Shown here: positions 44,263 to 56,533 of the stretch, piece by piece | Position numbering within the stretch: the stretch's first letter is position 1 | How the letters are laid out: each line of letters starts with the position of its first letter | Assembly (NCBI GenBank): GCA_963971535.1 | Contig: OZ020599.1 | Location: forward strand, 95,188,048 to 95,252,047 | DNA length: 64,000 bases | Origin: Notolepis coatsorum | Taxonomy: Eukaryota > Chordata > Actinopteri > Aulopiformes > Paralepididae | Direction of reading: 5' to 3' | The notes under the pieces: model-generated | Seen by the model: only the letters and a program-made list of their open reading frames with translations | Told to the model about the DNA's origin: nothing | The model's database searches: none | Position numbers and translations under genes: made by a program

Positions 44263-44550
44263 AGGTTATCCTTACAGTCAGGCATTCAAGAATTTTGCTT
44301 AGTGCTGTTCTATACCCTGTTGAGCAGCCAGACATTCTCTGTAGCTGTTGTTTGAGGCTACTGGCTTCATTTATCACTTTGTTTTTGAGAAGCTGTTTTG
44401 AGCGTTTGATTGTAGTGTGTTTCTTTTCATGACAGTTTCCTCTTGTTTTGGAGGTTTATTGTTTTAGTTTGACATATCTTTATATAAAATTACCATTAGG
44501 TTTATGTGGCTTATTTCAGTTTTTCTATAATACCTTGTTGTTACTTCTAA

Positions 44551-44940
44551 GGCGGCACAGTGGTGTAGTGGTTAACACTGTCGCCTCACAGCTAGAAGGT
44601 TGTGGGTTCGATTCCCACTTGGGGACCAGGTTGCCGTGTTGCCAGTTACCCAGGTGGGGGATCTCCCGGGCCTTTCTGTGTGGAGTTTGCATGTTCTCCG
44701 CGTGCTCGCAAGGGTTTCCCCTCCCGATAAGATGAACCCAATTGCGTCCCTGACGAAGACAGACAGGAGCACTTGGATTGGTCCCCGGCTGCCCTTGGGG
44801 GGAAGGACGATGGGATGGGAGGTGCAGAGAACATTTCGTCAGCGACTCAGTGCATGTGTGTGTGTGTGTGTTCCTGTGGGTCGCCCATCGCATGGTGTGT
44901 GTGTTAATCTAATGACAAATAAAGACTTATACTTATACTA
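44551..44940 (+). mobile_element. tRNA-derived SINE, complete
   Basis: Head GGCGGCACAGTGGTGTAGTGG (box A region GTGTAGTGGTTAACAC) and box B GGTTCGATTCC near 44606. A GC-rich body and tail TCTAATGACAAATAAAGACT follow. A familiar teleost SINE type. Confidence 0.88.
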
Positions 44941-44999
44941 TATTCTTGTTGTTTATTTATCAACTCCTCTTATTTTTAGTCAGTCCACCTGTAAAGGTT

Positions 45000-45765
45000 T
45001 TTAGTTGTTTATTTCCCCCCATCTCCTTCTGCATAAGCAGTTTAGTGGTTAGAGGAGTCCCTGTTATCTGCTAGTGGCCCAAACACCCGCAGCCCTCACA
45101 AGCCTGGCAGACTATGACGAAATTAAGTAAATACTCTAGTGTGCCTAACACAGGACATGATATCATTTGAACAAACTGAACACGATAAGACAAAAGTACA
45201 GTACATTGGAACATGCAGTGTCATTGGAATCTTTATTTTATTTTCGTCCCCTTCATTCTGAGTGATCCACGGAAAAGTTCTGATTTCCCTACTGAATCAG
45301 CTGAATATTGAGAACAATTACTGAGGAAATGTTTTTAATAAAATTAAAATAACTGGAAAAACCCCACTGTAGAGCCACTTCATGACAGCAGGTCACGTGC
45401 CAATTGCCCAGCCAAGGACTTGAGCACCGGGCAAAACAACAGGCTGTTAAGCTAAATAGCTTCAAACAGATAATCCCAAAAGAACTACACTGCTGGAAAT
45501 ACAGTTGGTCATTGACTGCTTATAGCTATTTCATCTGCAGTAGTCCTCAACGACACACTTTAATGGTCACATGACTCTCTTGAGTCATTGTTTTGAGACT
45601 TATAGGCTACAAGGAGAGGGGATGATCTTCCCTGCCAACTGCTCAGTGCACACTTAAAACAGATGAAATAGCCAACACAAGGTGTGTTGTGTCCGTAACA
45701 CATACACACATACTGTACAGGTGTGTTGAAAAATTGCAATTGCAACACAACTTTAGGCCGGGTTG
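45000..45765. other. Intergenic, no gene seen
   Basis: Mixed composition, no splice-supported ORF or clear repeat boundary. Confidence 0.5.
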
Positions 45766-45772
45766 TGTTATA

Positions 45773-46335
45773 CAGGGGTGTAAAAAGTACCCAGAAATAC
45801 TTAAGTGAACGTATGGGTACCGTCTCAAAATCGTACTCAAGTACAAGTCAGAGTATCTGGCTAAAACACACTTGAGTAAAAGTAAAAAAGTTTCTACTTT
45901 TAAATGTACTTAAGTACTAAAAAGTAAAAGTCAAAACTTTTTTTCTGACTGTCCTTCTGATAGCAGGTGTTTAATCAAAGATCCCCACTTTCTAGTCTTT
46001 CACAAGGACCAATCAGCATGGGTATGAGTGGGTTAATTTTCCATTGATGGGGATTTGATTGGCTGTTTTTAAATAAAAGTGCGGCCGCAGGATTAATACC
46101 GTTAACGTTAGTTCGGCCAGAGAAACAAATATACTGATTAAAATGGTTGGACCTGCGAGATTTGTACTTTGTAGGTCTGCATTATAAATGTATGGAGTAA
46201 AAATTATGTTTTTTTTTCTCTGAAATGTAATTGAGTAAAAGTACAAGTATACAAACCTAATAATACTCGAGCAAAGTACAAATCCCCAAAAACAGTACTT
46301 AAGTATTGTAACGAAGTACTTTACACCCCTATGTG
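45773..46335. mobile_element. hAT-like MITE (AAGTACTTAAGTA-rich)
   Basis: Left end CAGGGGTGTAAAAAGTAC and right end reading AAGTACTTTACACCCCT form inverted repeats. The interior has many TACTTAAGTA and AGTAAAAGTA words, characteristic of a widespread fish hAT MITE. The target duplication is not clear. Confidence 0.75.
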
Positions 46336-46339
46336 TATA

Positions 46340-47235
46340 TATATATAGTAGCCAGTAGCTATCACGCTCCAGAACCGTGGGCAAGGACTGACTTGGCCAA
46401 CGGCTGGAGAACATGAGAAGTGTGTGAACTGTTTGACTCTTAACTTGTGAACCCTGCACAGACTCTGGTGCACAAGGACTCACCCTCATTCATTTACCTT
46501 AGATCTTATTTGTATATGCATTATTTTATATTTATTGATAATCTGCTTAATCTGTTTACTTAGACCAGGTTAGACTAAGACTCAATTCCTCTGCATTGGC
46601 GCTGCACTGTCGGCTGCCTCGTGTGAGGGAGACCTCCCCCACCCAGGACTTGGCTTGTGCACTCCCCCCCACCTTCCCCCCCCCTCCCACTCCCCCCCCC
46701 CCCCCCTACAGCCCTGTAACAACCCCAACCCACTCCCCCCTCCTTCCGTAAATGGCGCTGCCTATGACGGCTGCCAGTCTGTTTGCGGTGGTGAATATGC
46801 ATATGTTTGTCTCAAGGCTCTGTACCATTATTACTATCTAAAATGTAATAATTGTGGAATATTACTGTAATGAGCTGTATGTGTATGATCCAAGCGTCCT
46901 ATGATCCTCATAGGAGCATAACAGAAAAAAGCATTCCATGTGAAGGTATTCTGTATCTTTGCATGTCAACTAATACAGAAACTTGAACTTGAATTGTACA
47001 GGCTTAGTTAGCTATATATATTTGTACATGGGGTTGTACATGGGGTTGTTGTTATTATCCATAGAGTATATATATGTCTCACCTGTCCAGCAGATCAGAC
47101 CCTTGTTCTTTAATAACTTTTATTCTCATATATTTGTATTGTGATTTATATTATCCTGTACCTCCCCTCCCCCTCCCATGTGCTGCTATGACCCCTGAAT
47201 TTCACCATAATGTATGTGTATATGATAATGATATA
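46340..47235. other. Intergenic, no gene seen
   Basis: Includes poly-C tracts (46660-46710) and ATATAT stretches. No supported gene. Confidence 0.5.
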
Positions 47236-47238
47236 TAT

Positions 47239-47805
47239 TGTGGCAGATATCAACCCCCCTCTCATAGATATGTGAAGGATGGGAGATATTACTGCCACGG
47301 AAGGAGTGGAAACAATTAGGTAGCTGATTAGTACTGATAGAACACACCTCTGCATCATTAGTTCACCCACATCTCACACGCACACACCCCAGACACACAC
47401 TACAAATACACTAGGATAGAGAGTGTTGAGTGGAGTGGAGGTGAGGTGAGGTTGGAGTTATTGTAGTGAGAGAGAGATTGTTGTTGTACAGAGTTTTGCG
47501 AGGTGAGAGGTAGTGAGAGGAGAGGTGAAGGCGAGAAGGTGTTCATTGTGTACTGGACCCTAGACTGGCTGAGAAACACCCTTGTGTACTGACTACTCTG
47601 AGTATTGAACAATCACTTTTTTGTACGAGAGCCTGTTTTTGTGTTTTGACCATCGGACTGTATTACAACCATTCTATTTGCCCATCGTACTATTATTCTG
47701 CCTGTAAATCAATAAATATTCTTATTGATTGATATTGCACTTGTGTGGACATTTGAATTTGTTTGTTTTTGAACCGTGACGAGTCTGAACACCACCAGGC
47801 TTGTC

Positions 47806-47808
<3 letters not shown>
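47239..47808. mobile_element. Candidate solo LTR, about 570 bp
   Basis: Begins TGTGGCA and ends TGTCACA (a TG...CA unit with short inverted ends). It contains an AATAAA near its 3' third and is flanked by ATATA on both sides, though the right flank is an (AT)n run that makes that match weak. No internal retroviral region adjoins it. Confidence 0.4.

Positions 47809-47864
<56 letters not shown>
47809..47864. repeat. (AT)n microsatellite
   Basis: Pure AT run. Confidence 0.97.
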
Positions 47865-47867
<3 letters not shown>

Positions 47868-48089
47868 GTATAACACTATACATATGTGAAAAGGGGTTTG
47901 TGTGTAGAGTAAAGTGTGTACATCAGTAGATTGCACAAATAGAATAGGAGAAAGGAATTAAATATGAGAGAATGGAATGAGATGAATAACGATTTCTGTG
48001 AACAAAGTGATGAGTGTATACGACAGTATTGCACGTTGGTGTGTAGCAGTCCAGGTTCTATAGCAGCAGGTGAGAAGCCTGGTGGTAAA

Positions 48090-48430
48090 AACGGTCTGCT
48101 ACTGTACGTTCAGACTGGAGGGAAAAGTGGCCCAAATCAGATATTTATTTTGCTCACTCAGGTGGGTTTTTTCTTCAGTGTTGAATGTTCACCATAAATC
48201 ACATGGAATCTGATCTTTTCTATTCTGATTTGGGCCACTTTCATATTTGCTCCTAAAGCAGATACCGTTGATATGTTTACTTCCATCTTCGTTACCGCAT
48301 GCAGGGCAGTTAAGGAGCATGTGACCGGTTCACACTGGACTCTGATCTTGGCCACGTTTAAAAAATAATGTGAACAGCCAAAGAAAAAAAATCTGATCTG
48401 AGCAATAAATCAGATTTGAGCACTAAGGCC
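48090..48430. repeat. DNA-transposon-like MITE (related to 29640-29760)
   Basis: Starts near CTGTACGTTCAGACTGGA and ends with the reverse of a TTAGTGCTCAAATCTGATTT end. Internal TGGGCCACTTT words are inverted relative to each other (AGTGGCCCAAATCAGAT and ATTTGGGCCACTTT). Confidence 0.5.
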
Positions 48431-48712
48431 TGTGAGTTTGATGGGTACATGGAGCTACGCTCCTGTATGCCAGACAGTAACAAGGAGACCAGTCTGATGT
48501 GCACACCAAGGAACTTGAAGCTGCTGGCTCACATTCAGCTATCATACTTAATCAGAGTTGATGGAGCAGCTGCATGCTGCCGGAACCAGAGCGACACAAA
48601 TGTTACAAATGCTTCTATGAATATCATGCATCATGCATATCAAGGACTTTTTCCATACAGTTGCAGTTTTGATGTTCTATATATAATATGAAATGCAATG
48701 GAGATGAGACAA

Positions 48713-48945
48713 AACCGCTAATCCGAACAGGTTCCCGGTTCGATTCCCACTCCTCCTGTGTCCTTGAGCAAGACACCTAACCCCTAATTGCTCCCGATGA
48801 GCAGGTTGGCACCTTGCACGGTTGCCTCCGCCGTCGGTGTGTGAATGTGTGAGTGAATGGGTGAGTGAATGGGTCAAATGTGAGGAACAAATTGTAAAGG
48901 GCTTTGGATAAAAGCGCTATATAAATGCACCATTTACCATTTTAC
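48713..48945 (+). mobile_element. SINE with GCGCTATATAAATGCACCA tail
   Basis: Box B-like GGTTCGATTCCC near 48737, then TGTCCTTGAGCAAGACACCT, a GTGAATGGGTGAGTGAATGG body and the tail AAAGCGCTATATAAATGCAC, CATTTACCATTT. This tail is characteristic of a widespread teleost SINE. Confidence 0.85.
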
Positions 48946-49357
48946 CTTTTACAAAACCGAGCTTATGACCATCTTTCTATTCAAATATGTAAGTGTACCA
49001 GCGTCAGTGTGTGTGTGTGTAACAACAATAGCAAAGTAGCTCCAAATGCGGGAAACTTTGCCCTTTTCTCTATTTCTGGACCTTCCTAAAATCATTAAAT
49101 TCTGGTCAACTCTGGTCCAGAGCTTGGAGCAACGTGCCCTTTGAATACATGATCCCTCTCCTCATTGACTGTTCCACTCGCTAATGCTAGCCCCCTTCCA
49201 AAGCCGCCCTATTCCTGGCACCGCACGAGAGGTTGTCCTGGTTTAAAATAGTCCATCCAAAGTACATCCAGTTCACTCATATGGGAGTGGCCCAATGACT
49301 GTGCAATGTGTGGCTTATCTTTTCTTGGTGGGGATATTTGAGGTTACTCTGTTCAAA

Positions 49358-49481
<124 letters not shown>

Positions 49482-49556
49482 CTAAATGAAGGGGAAACAG
49501 GGCTGAGTTGAGGGCTAGTAGAATAACATTGGAATAAGCAACAATATCGAAGACTA

Positions 49557-49625
49557 AGATAAGATATTCCTTTATTGATCCCCTTGGGGAACTTCGGGTG
49601 TCATAGCAGCATGAAAAAATAAACA
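49557..49625. repeat. LINE 3'-end fragment (GATATTCCTTTATTGATCCC type)
   Basis: Same end as at 30898 and 32726. Confidence 0.65.
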
Positions 49626-49693
49626 ATGTAAACAATACACTGTTTGAATATAAAAAATATGAAAAACATAAACTGTGTAAACAAAGGTGCAGA

Positions 49694-49900
49694 CGGGGCG
49701 CCCCAGTGGCAAACCACATAACGCGCTGAGTCGCGGCACGGCCGACCCGGGTTCGATTCCCGAACCCGTCGTTATTTGTCGAATGTCTTCCCCCCACTCT
49801 GTCTCCCGTTTCACCTCTCTCTCTCTCTCTCTCTCTCTCTACTGGACTGCTCAGTAGAATAAAGCGATAAACGCTAAAAAAATAAATCATACAAATAAAA
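49694..49900 (+). mobile_element. tRNA-derived SINE
   Basis: Head CGGGGCGCCCCAGTGGCAAA, perfect box B GGTTCGATTCC near 49750, a (CT)n stretch, and an ATAAAGCGATAAACG, A-rich end. It abuts the left break of DIRS-like copy 2. Confidence 0.75.
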
Positions 49901-49926
49901 AATAAAAATAATAGATAGATTGTATA

Positions 49927-49977
49927 GCTACCGCTCTGCGTCCTTCTGGAACACAGGAGCTGAGCAGAGCGGAAGCT
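49927..49977. other. Hairpin of DIRS-like copy 2 (covarying with copy 1)
   Basis: AGCTACCGCTCTGC (49927-49940) pairs with GCAGAGCGGAAGCT (49964-49977), 13 of 14. Same position as the copy 1 hairpin but with different stem bases. The shared block CGACAAAT...CCCGCTGAGG follows in both. Confidence 0.8.
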
Positions 49978-52954
49978 CGACAAATGTACCCGCTGAGGCC
50001 CCCCACAACCATCAGAACCGGGGAGGACCCGAGCCCCCGGACCCCCCTAGTGGAGGACGGGAGGGAATCGGATCCGACTGTGCGAAGAGGGGTTTAGCAA
50101 CTCAAACGCACAGGGTGAGCAGACCGTGGGACTTACCTTCCCACAGAAGAACCCACGACTACACAAACGCGCAACCCACATGCCACTAGGGAACGAACGG
50201 GAAGAAATAAAAACCCCATTACAACCCCTAACATCACAGGGTCAAGGGCAAAAACCCAACCCCGTGGCAAGGCCGTAGCAGCGGAGCGCGAAGGAGGACC
50301 CAGCCCCAGGAAGGGACTGGACCCCCCGGAAAAGGGGGCCTGGTGAGGCCAATGACGCCGCAGCATCAAGACCCCACCAGGCAGTCACTAGTGACACCAC
50401 CCCCCACATCGCCAGCGTATTCGGACAGGGCCCATCCAAGAGCAGGCCCTTCCCCCCACAGCACGCCGCCCCGAAGCACTCAAGAGGCTACACCCACAGC
50501 GGGACCAGGCAGCGCACCGGGGAGACAACCCTCAAAGTGGGCGATCCCTCAATCCAGGCAACAGGCCACTCGACCTGAGCCTGGAGCACTACGGACTAGA
50601 CAGGCGCCAAAGGGGTCTGCTGAAAACAGCACCCCGGCGGAAGGGGCGTATGCTGGTATGCTGTGCACCATGTCGCAGCCTCCACAAAAAAAACCTGATC
50701 CTCTAGAGGGGCCGAGGCAGAGAAGGCTGACATGATTGGCAGACGTCATGAAAAGGTGCAGGGCACACTCACAGGCAGACGGGGCCAAGCCCGGCCTACC
50801 CCATGAGTTGACTCCACTACCAACACACCAGGAAACCAACCACCACCTTGGTTCTAACATGAGGCGGTTGTTCCTATAACCCCCCAAGAAAAAAATCCAA
50901 AACACAACTGCGGGTATACACTGGCTATACAGCAGTACAAGTGTTTCAGTTTTCAAGAAGGGGTTAACCCAGGCCAACAGGTTGACGAAAACAAATTTGG
51001 ACCTGGGCTTGGCGGACCGGGATGTACACAGGGATGCCAGAGGGGTTCTACAAGAACCACCTCGACAGCCCCCTCCCAGCCCCGCCAAGCAGGAGAAGAG
51101 AGGGGCGAAAAAGAATGGAGAAGGACCAGGCTCCTTTAGCACAGCGCAAGGTACAACACAATATGGACCAAGCAACAGTGAGGGATAACATGCAGTAACA
51201 TAACCACGAACACCTCCATAACATCAAACCCTGCAACGCCCGGGCCGACCCGGCATTTTCCCCCCGAAAAAGCACAAGCCCCTCAGGGTACCAGAACAGC
51301 AGATCTGCGCCCCGGCAGACAACGGGTTAACTGACCTGGTCCGGCACGACCAGAACCAGTCCCGTGCCCTAATCACGCCGCCATCCCCAGTCCCAGGAGG
51401 GGGGTAGGTACGTGTGTCGATCCAAAACATTATAGAGGGCGCCACCCAGACGGTCAGAACACAAAGCACCTCGCCCGGTGGCCCACCCCAAGGGCGTGAG
51501 ACCCCTCTACCAATGCTTCGATCTATTCTGTTAACATCCCCCAGAGATGAACGAGAATTCGTCGAGACAAGCCTAGTACACTGGCGCTCGGAAGAGACAA
51601 ACTCCATCCCAGTTGCCCCATAAAAACCGCAGTTTCAATGATGAGCAACCAAGGCGTACAAGCCCATGCATGGTTCCTATCAGAAACACCCAGGGCCAGC
51701 ACTACGTACTACTATGTCGAGACCCAAAACATATCAATGGTAATTCTAACAAGAACCCAGATACCGTTCCTCCAAGCCACCTGGGAGAACGACAAGAATA
51801 CGGACATGGGTCCCATATGACGCGGCTGAGGGAAAACAACACCCCGTCAACCTGCTCCATAATAGAGGGGACGGGGAACCCCCAGAGAGACTTCCCACGT
51901 GAGCAACAAATTGAAAAGTTTATGTAACATTGAGCCACGTGACCAAAAGCTCAAGACACATATATACAGAGCGCAGCAGAACTCTTGAGTTCCCATGCAC
52001 CGTAACACCAACTTGACAACAACAGAGGTCCACATATGGAGCCTGTAAAGAACTCACTGAAGTCGGCAACCAATAGAAACGCGCCCAGTGACGTACTCTA
52101 TGGCGGGGGGAATCCCATGACTCAACCGACCATTACAGGCGAGGAGTCAGGGAACTCCCTACCCCCCCCCCCCCTTCTCCCGTGCCGTGCTGACCAGTCA
52201 GTGCGGCAGGGAACCTGCAGGATAGAAGGCCCAACCCCCTGACCAATCAGAAAAGAGGGAAGGAGGGGTTTATCAGTTCACCCCCTCATGACCCCACACC
52301 CCGGATACGATAGAAAACAAGCCATTTAGAGATGATACTTATGTAGCCAGCATGCTAATGGAGAAGCGTATATCCTATCAGGATAAGCTGCTAACCCAAC
52401 GCACGCTAGTCACAGACGACAACTTGTCTGCGAACAGGGTTTATAAACAAGGCCGAAGGCTTATGTGTGAACACGACACCCGTGTTTCATGTTTCAAGAA
52501 AAAACACAGAAGGTTGAGAGAGGGTCAATAAGACCTCGGTACAAGCTATACACACGAGCACTTCTTGTAGGCTAACACTCCAAAGCTGTGGACTCAATGC
52601 CATTGTTTACCAATGTAACAGAACACACCCCTCAGACAACGGTAAAAATGTACCACTATAAGAAGAAACATATTTATTCAGGGTGAGGAAAGAAAAGCCT
52701 TTCGACCGAGTGCTAGCTACAGGCCTTGCTAAGCACATATATATGTAGCGACCAGAAGGACTAAAAGTCCTGCTCTCCTAACAACCCCACAACTAGGCGA
52801 GAGTTCACACATCGTATCCCCAACATATACAGTGAATAAACACACAGTTTGTAACAAAAAATAGTCCCTCACTCAGGAGGGACCCTTTATTTAATGTGAA
52901 CAAAAAATATGGTTGGGGCGGGGAAGGGAACAGGGGTAACAGGGGGAAAGTCAC

Positions 52955-54604
52955 TTAGCGGCGCCTGCCGCGTGCAGCCCGGTGCTTGCCCCCACGGGGA
53001 GCGGGCCCGGAGGGACGGTTCAGGGGTGCCTGGACACGACGATCCCTACCGTCACCTCCGGGCGTGGGTCGGCTGGCTGCCGCAGACGAGGCACCATCTT
53101 CGCTCCTGGCCTTCTTGGCCGAGGGCCCAGCAGCGGCGGCGGTGGTGGCGGTGGCGACGGTCGCGGATCCCTGACGACGTGGCCTCCGTCGAACAGCACC
53201 GGCAGCGTCGGGTGGGGGAAAATGGGGCTGGAGCACAGCGCGCTCCTCCTCCATGTCCCTGCATGCAGCTGTCAGTTGCTGCATGGCATACCCGAACAGC
53301 CCAGCTTCGGAGAGGGGGGCCGTGAGCAGGGGAAGCCTCTTCTGCTCCGGCACCCTTGCTTGCTCCAGCCAAAGGTGGCGCTGGGACAGAGTGGCCATGG
53401 CGCGGATCTTCCCGGCGGCGATTCCCTGCAGCTGTATCAGGTGCAGGATGGCTCCAGCCGCCTGGGCGTGTATGACTTGATGGTGCTCGTCCAACACCGA
53501 CCTGCCCGTCATCATCCCCGACATGTTTGACGTCGCAGCCAGGCTCTGCGTCGCGGCGATGAATGACTGGTCACTCCAGTTGGCCAACTGCCTAGCCGAT
53601 TTCCCTTGGGGAACCGGCTTCCGCAACGGCTCCCACACCACCTCGGGACAAAGGATAGACGCCATCGGGCTATCAAGCCGAGGCACCCCTTCCTTCAATC
53701 CCTGGACCAAACCCGCCACCCGCGTGACTGGCACTTAAGCGGGGGTAAGGCCAGCGATGCGGGAGATTACCTGTCCCTGACGCACGTAGGCCTCCATTGA
53801 GGGAGAAAATGGGCAGACAACGTCCGTCTCCCTCACAGGACGACGTTGCCAGAGATGACCTGTCAAGTCATCAGGGACTGCAGGCAGTGGCTGCGGCAAC
53901 GCCACGCCATTAGCGGCTGCCGCCATGAGCTCCGGGAACAAGACACGTAATTCCCCATGCGTACCTCCCTCCGCGCAGCCTGCGTCCCTCACGTACGGGA
54001 GGCGGCCACTCTGTGTAGCGCCACCATCCAACGAGGTTGATAGCAGGGCATCCCGTCTCCGAGTCGGCGGTTTTAACCCAACACCGGATGACGAGGGACC
54101 CCAAGGAGACATATCATACCCTGCCACACCCTGAGGGGGAGAATGATATGTCTCCACCGGGGCATCAAACAAGAGCGCTCCCGCTCCCTCCATAAAATCC
54201 TCCGTATCCATCGGACAAGGAGACCGAACAGGAGCACCCTCGTCTGGCTCCAGCAACTCCCCAAAGCCATGCCGTTCGCCCCTGCAGCTCACCATCTTAC
54301 GACGGGAGCGAGCAGAGGCAAAGAGCTTGCGTCTCAGATCCTCCGCCCCCAGAGGAGCCGTCGGCCTATCGGCCGACTGTCCACTAGAGGGGGAACCAGG
54401 GCTGGAACTAGGCCATCTCACAGGAGACGGCCTTGGCTCAACAGCCCCCCAAAGAGGCAGACTCTCCACCCGACGCCGCTCAGGTGCGTCTGATTGCCAC
54501 AACCGTGGAGTCAGAGCAGCCCCACGACACACGGCGGAGGTGGCAATAGAGAATCGCTGGTGAAGGGTGATGTTGCCAACGCTCGAACCCTCCGATGAAG
54601 ACAT
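52955..54604 (-). pseudogene. DIRS-like gag ORF split by one in-frame TAA
   Basis: Two minus-strand frames, 54604-53735 (289 codons, ATG start) and 53734-52955 (259 codons), are in the same phase and separated only by TAA at 53735-53737. Joined they would be about 550 codons, the usual size of DIRS gag. The second half has a helical stretch with HLWLEQARVPEQKRLPLLTA and an APLSEAGLFGYA block, which recalls the RRQLWLSQ...FGPAVEE region of fish DIRS gag proteins as I remember them. The C-terminus is Arg/Gly/Pro-rich and basic, fitting nucleic acid binding; the N-terminus is Ser-rich and acidic. The TAA may be a disabling mutation or a readthrough stop. Host-gene origin is unlikely given the surrounding inverted termini. 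Confidence 0.65.
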
Positions 54605-55017
54605 TATAGCTTAGCCTTTTCTCTAAACTTGTGAGAGAGAGAAAAATAATAATGTAATAATGCAATAATAAGTGACTGCTCCAGCCTCGTGAGCTCAGAT
54701 TTTTTCATTCTTAGACTGCAGACATCATTATGACAAAGAGAGTTTTTGCTATGCTAAGAGAGAGATGTTTTTTGTTTTATACTCACTTTTACTAAATTGG
54801 ACATTTCCAATGCAGTCTCTTTTGTAACTTGCTTTTTCTAATTAAAATAACTTTGTTATAATACCTATTGAATTCGTGGACTGCCGTTCTATCACATTGT
54901 GCCGCGACGCTGGCCTCGCCCTGCTCTCGTCTGAGGTAACGATATAGCTACACTCTGGAAGCCATGCAGATTGAATCAATTGCTGGTTACTGCTTTTCAG
55001 CTAAAGTTATATAGAGG

Positions 55018-55021
<4 letters not shown>

Positions 55022-55074
<53 letters not shown>
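55022..55074. repeat. (AT)n microsatellite
   Basis: Pure AT run between the gag-like ORF and the right terminus of DIRS-like copy 2. Confidence 0.97.
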
Positions 55075-55078
<4 letters not shown>

Positions 55079-55277
55079 CTGTTTGTTGTTTGCGGGCGCC
55101 GGTATCTCTGTGTTCGACGGGCTCCATCAGATTTGTGGGAAACTGAGAGTCTGGCCACTGCAGGGCCGGACGATCGGTACCACGGATCGATGGATCTGTC
55201 GAATTGATAAGGGGTACTGGGGCTTGCAAATGATTATTAAGTGTTATTGCGCTAATATAATTACTATTGTTGTAGGC

Positions 55278-55475
55278 AAAGTAATATCATCAGGCTTTCA
55301 AATGAGTAGCATTACAGGCCTTTCCTCACAAATGAGGATAGTGGCGGTGACGGCGAAGTAATATCATCAGGCTTTCAAATGAGTAGCATTACAGGCCTTT
55401 CCTCACAAATGAGGATAGTGGCGGTGACGGCAAAGTAATATCATCAGGCTTTCAAATGAGTAGCATTACAGGCCC
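55278..55475. repeat. 77-bp tandem repeat, about 2.6 units
   Basis: Unit begins GTAATATCATCAGGCTTTCA and includes GAGGATAGTGGCGGTGACGG. Unit starts are at 55281, 55358 and 55435, and the units are nearly identical. Confidence 0.95.
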
Positions 55476-56038
55476 TTTCGTAAAATGATGATAATAATGA
55501 TGATAATGATAATAATATTATTGTTATTATATGAAATAAGAGTTCTCCCAGACATACATTCGGTTTATTACAAACAAAGAAGAGGTTTACAACTCTTCTA
55601 TGCTTATATTTCATATCAACTGGATATAACTAACTAGTGACTATGAAGTAAGCGTGATTAGGAAATAGTAATTGACCCGAGAACTTAGCGAGTTTAGCAC
55701 CTCGCTGGGGGATATCGGGCGGCCACAGGGTTCTATCTCGAGTAGGTGATCTGAGATAGATAAGAGACAACCCATCGGCATTCAACATAATGTCTAACAG
55801 CTCCAATCTTCAACACTTTACACTAAACTCGAGTGGTGTACACAGACACTCGCCATGGTGAAAGTAAGGAAGGAGCTGATAGTATGGCCACACCCCTGCT
55901 TATGTAGAGGAGCGGATGGGGGTGTGGCCAGGTGAATGGGTGTATAAAGGTGCATGTGGAGATTTTATTCAGTATTATACTGGCGTAAGGATGTGTTTCA
56001 GAAGGACGCAGAGCGGTAGCTATACGATCTATAACTAC

Positions 56039-56420
56039 CTACCTCATACTATAGTCTACCATATAACTTGTATGATAGCATGTACAATAGTGCTGTATAT
56101 ATACATTTATATATTCATATTTACAGCATATATATATATATCCACATGTCTGAATATACCTGCATATACAACCCATATAACTCTGTATGATAACATGTAC
56201 AATAATGCTGTATATACCGTATATATATATATTTATTCTTACAGGTATATATTATATATATCCACATCTGTCTGTACATACCTGCATATAATCCTTTTTA
56301 CATATCTGTAGATACTACATCTATATTTGTACATATCCCTGACCTACTCTTACTAGTTATGCTGCCGGCCAGTACGACTTACTACCATAGTGTCTTTATA
56401 CCTGTATCACTGTAAATATA
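56039..56420. repeat. Dispersed AT-rich repeat, copy 2
   Basis: Closely matches 10137-10475 (shared CCTGCATATAATCC, GACTTACTACCATAGTG). It lies exactly between the outer ends of DIRS-like copies 2 and 3. Confidence 0.7.
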
Positions 56421-56533
56421 GTAATGTAAATGTAACCCAGGTTTCAGATTCATAACTATTTAGTTATAGGAACATAAATAGTTAATGCCATTGAATAAGA
56501 ACATAGTTAATGCTATTGTGTAAGAACTTAAAT

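Larger units (their letters stand above)
49919..56028 (-). mobile_element. DIRS-like retroelement, copy 2, diverged subfamily with gag-like ORF (6.1 kb)
   Basis: The right end (55999-56028) is the reverse complement of 49919-49948 (one mismatch), which is the right-end half of the internal complementary region. The other half and the left terminal arm are missing here. The body 49975-52320 matches copy 1 (24405-26600) and copy 4. A gag-like ORF lies on the minus strand at 52955-54604. Right arm 55845-55990 has the GGCCACACCCC...GGGGTGTGGCC stem also seen, less perfectly, in copy 1. No RT or tyrosine recombinase seen. Confidence 0.75.

Noticed and set aside
44580-44620. Possible functional tRNA gene in the SINE head
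   Set aside because: Box A and box B are present, but the cloverleaf is not intact and the sequence continues into a SINE body. Same for 20930-21000, 48720-48760 and 49694-49765.
52982-53530. Plus-strand ORF of 182 codons opposite the gag-like ORF
   Set aside because: Shadow of the longer minus-strand frame, which has the better start, length and family resemblance.
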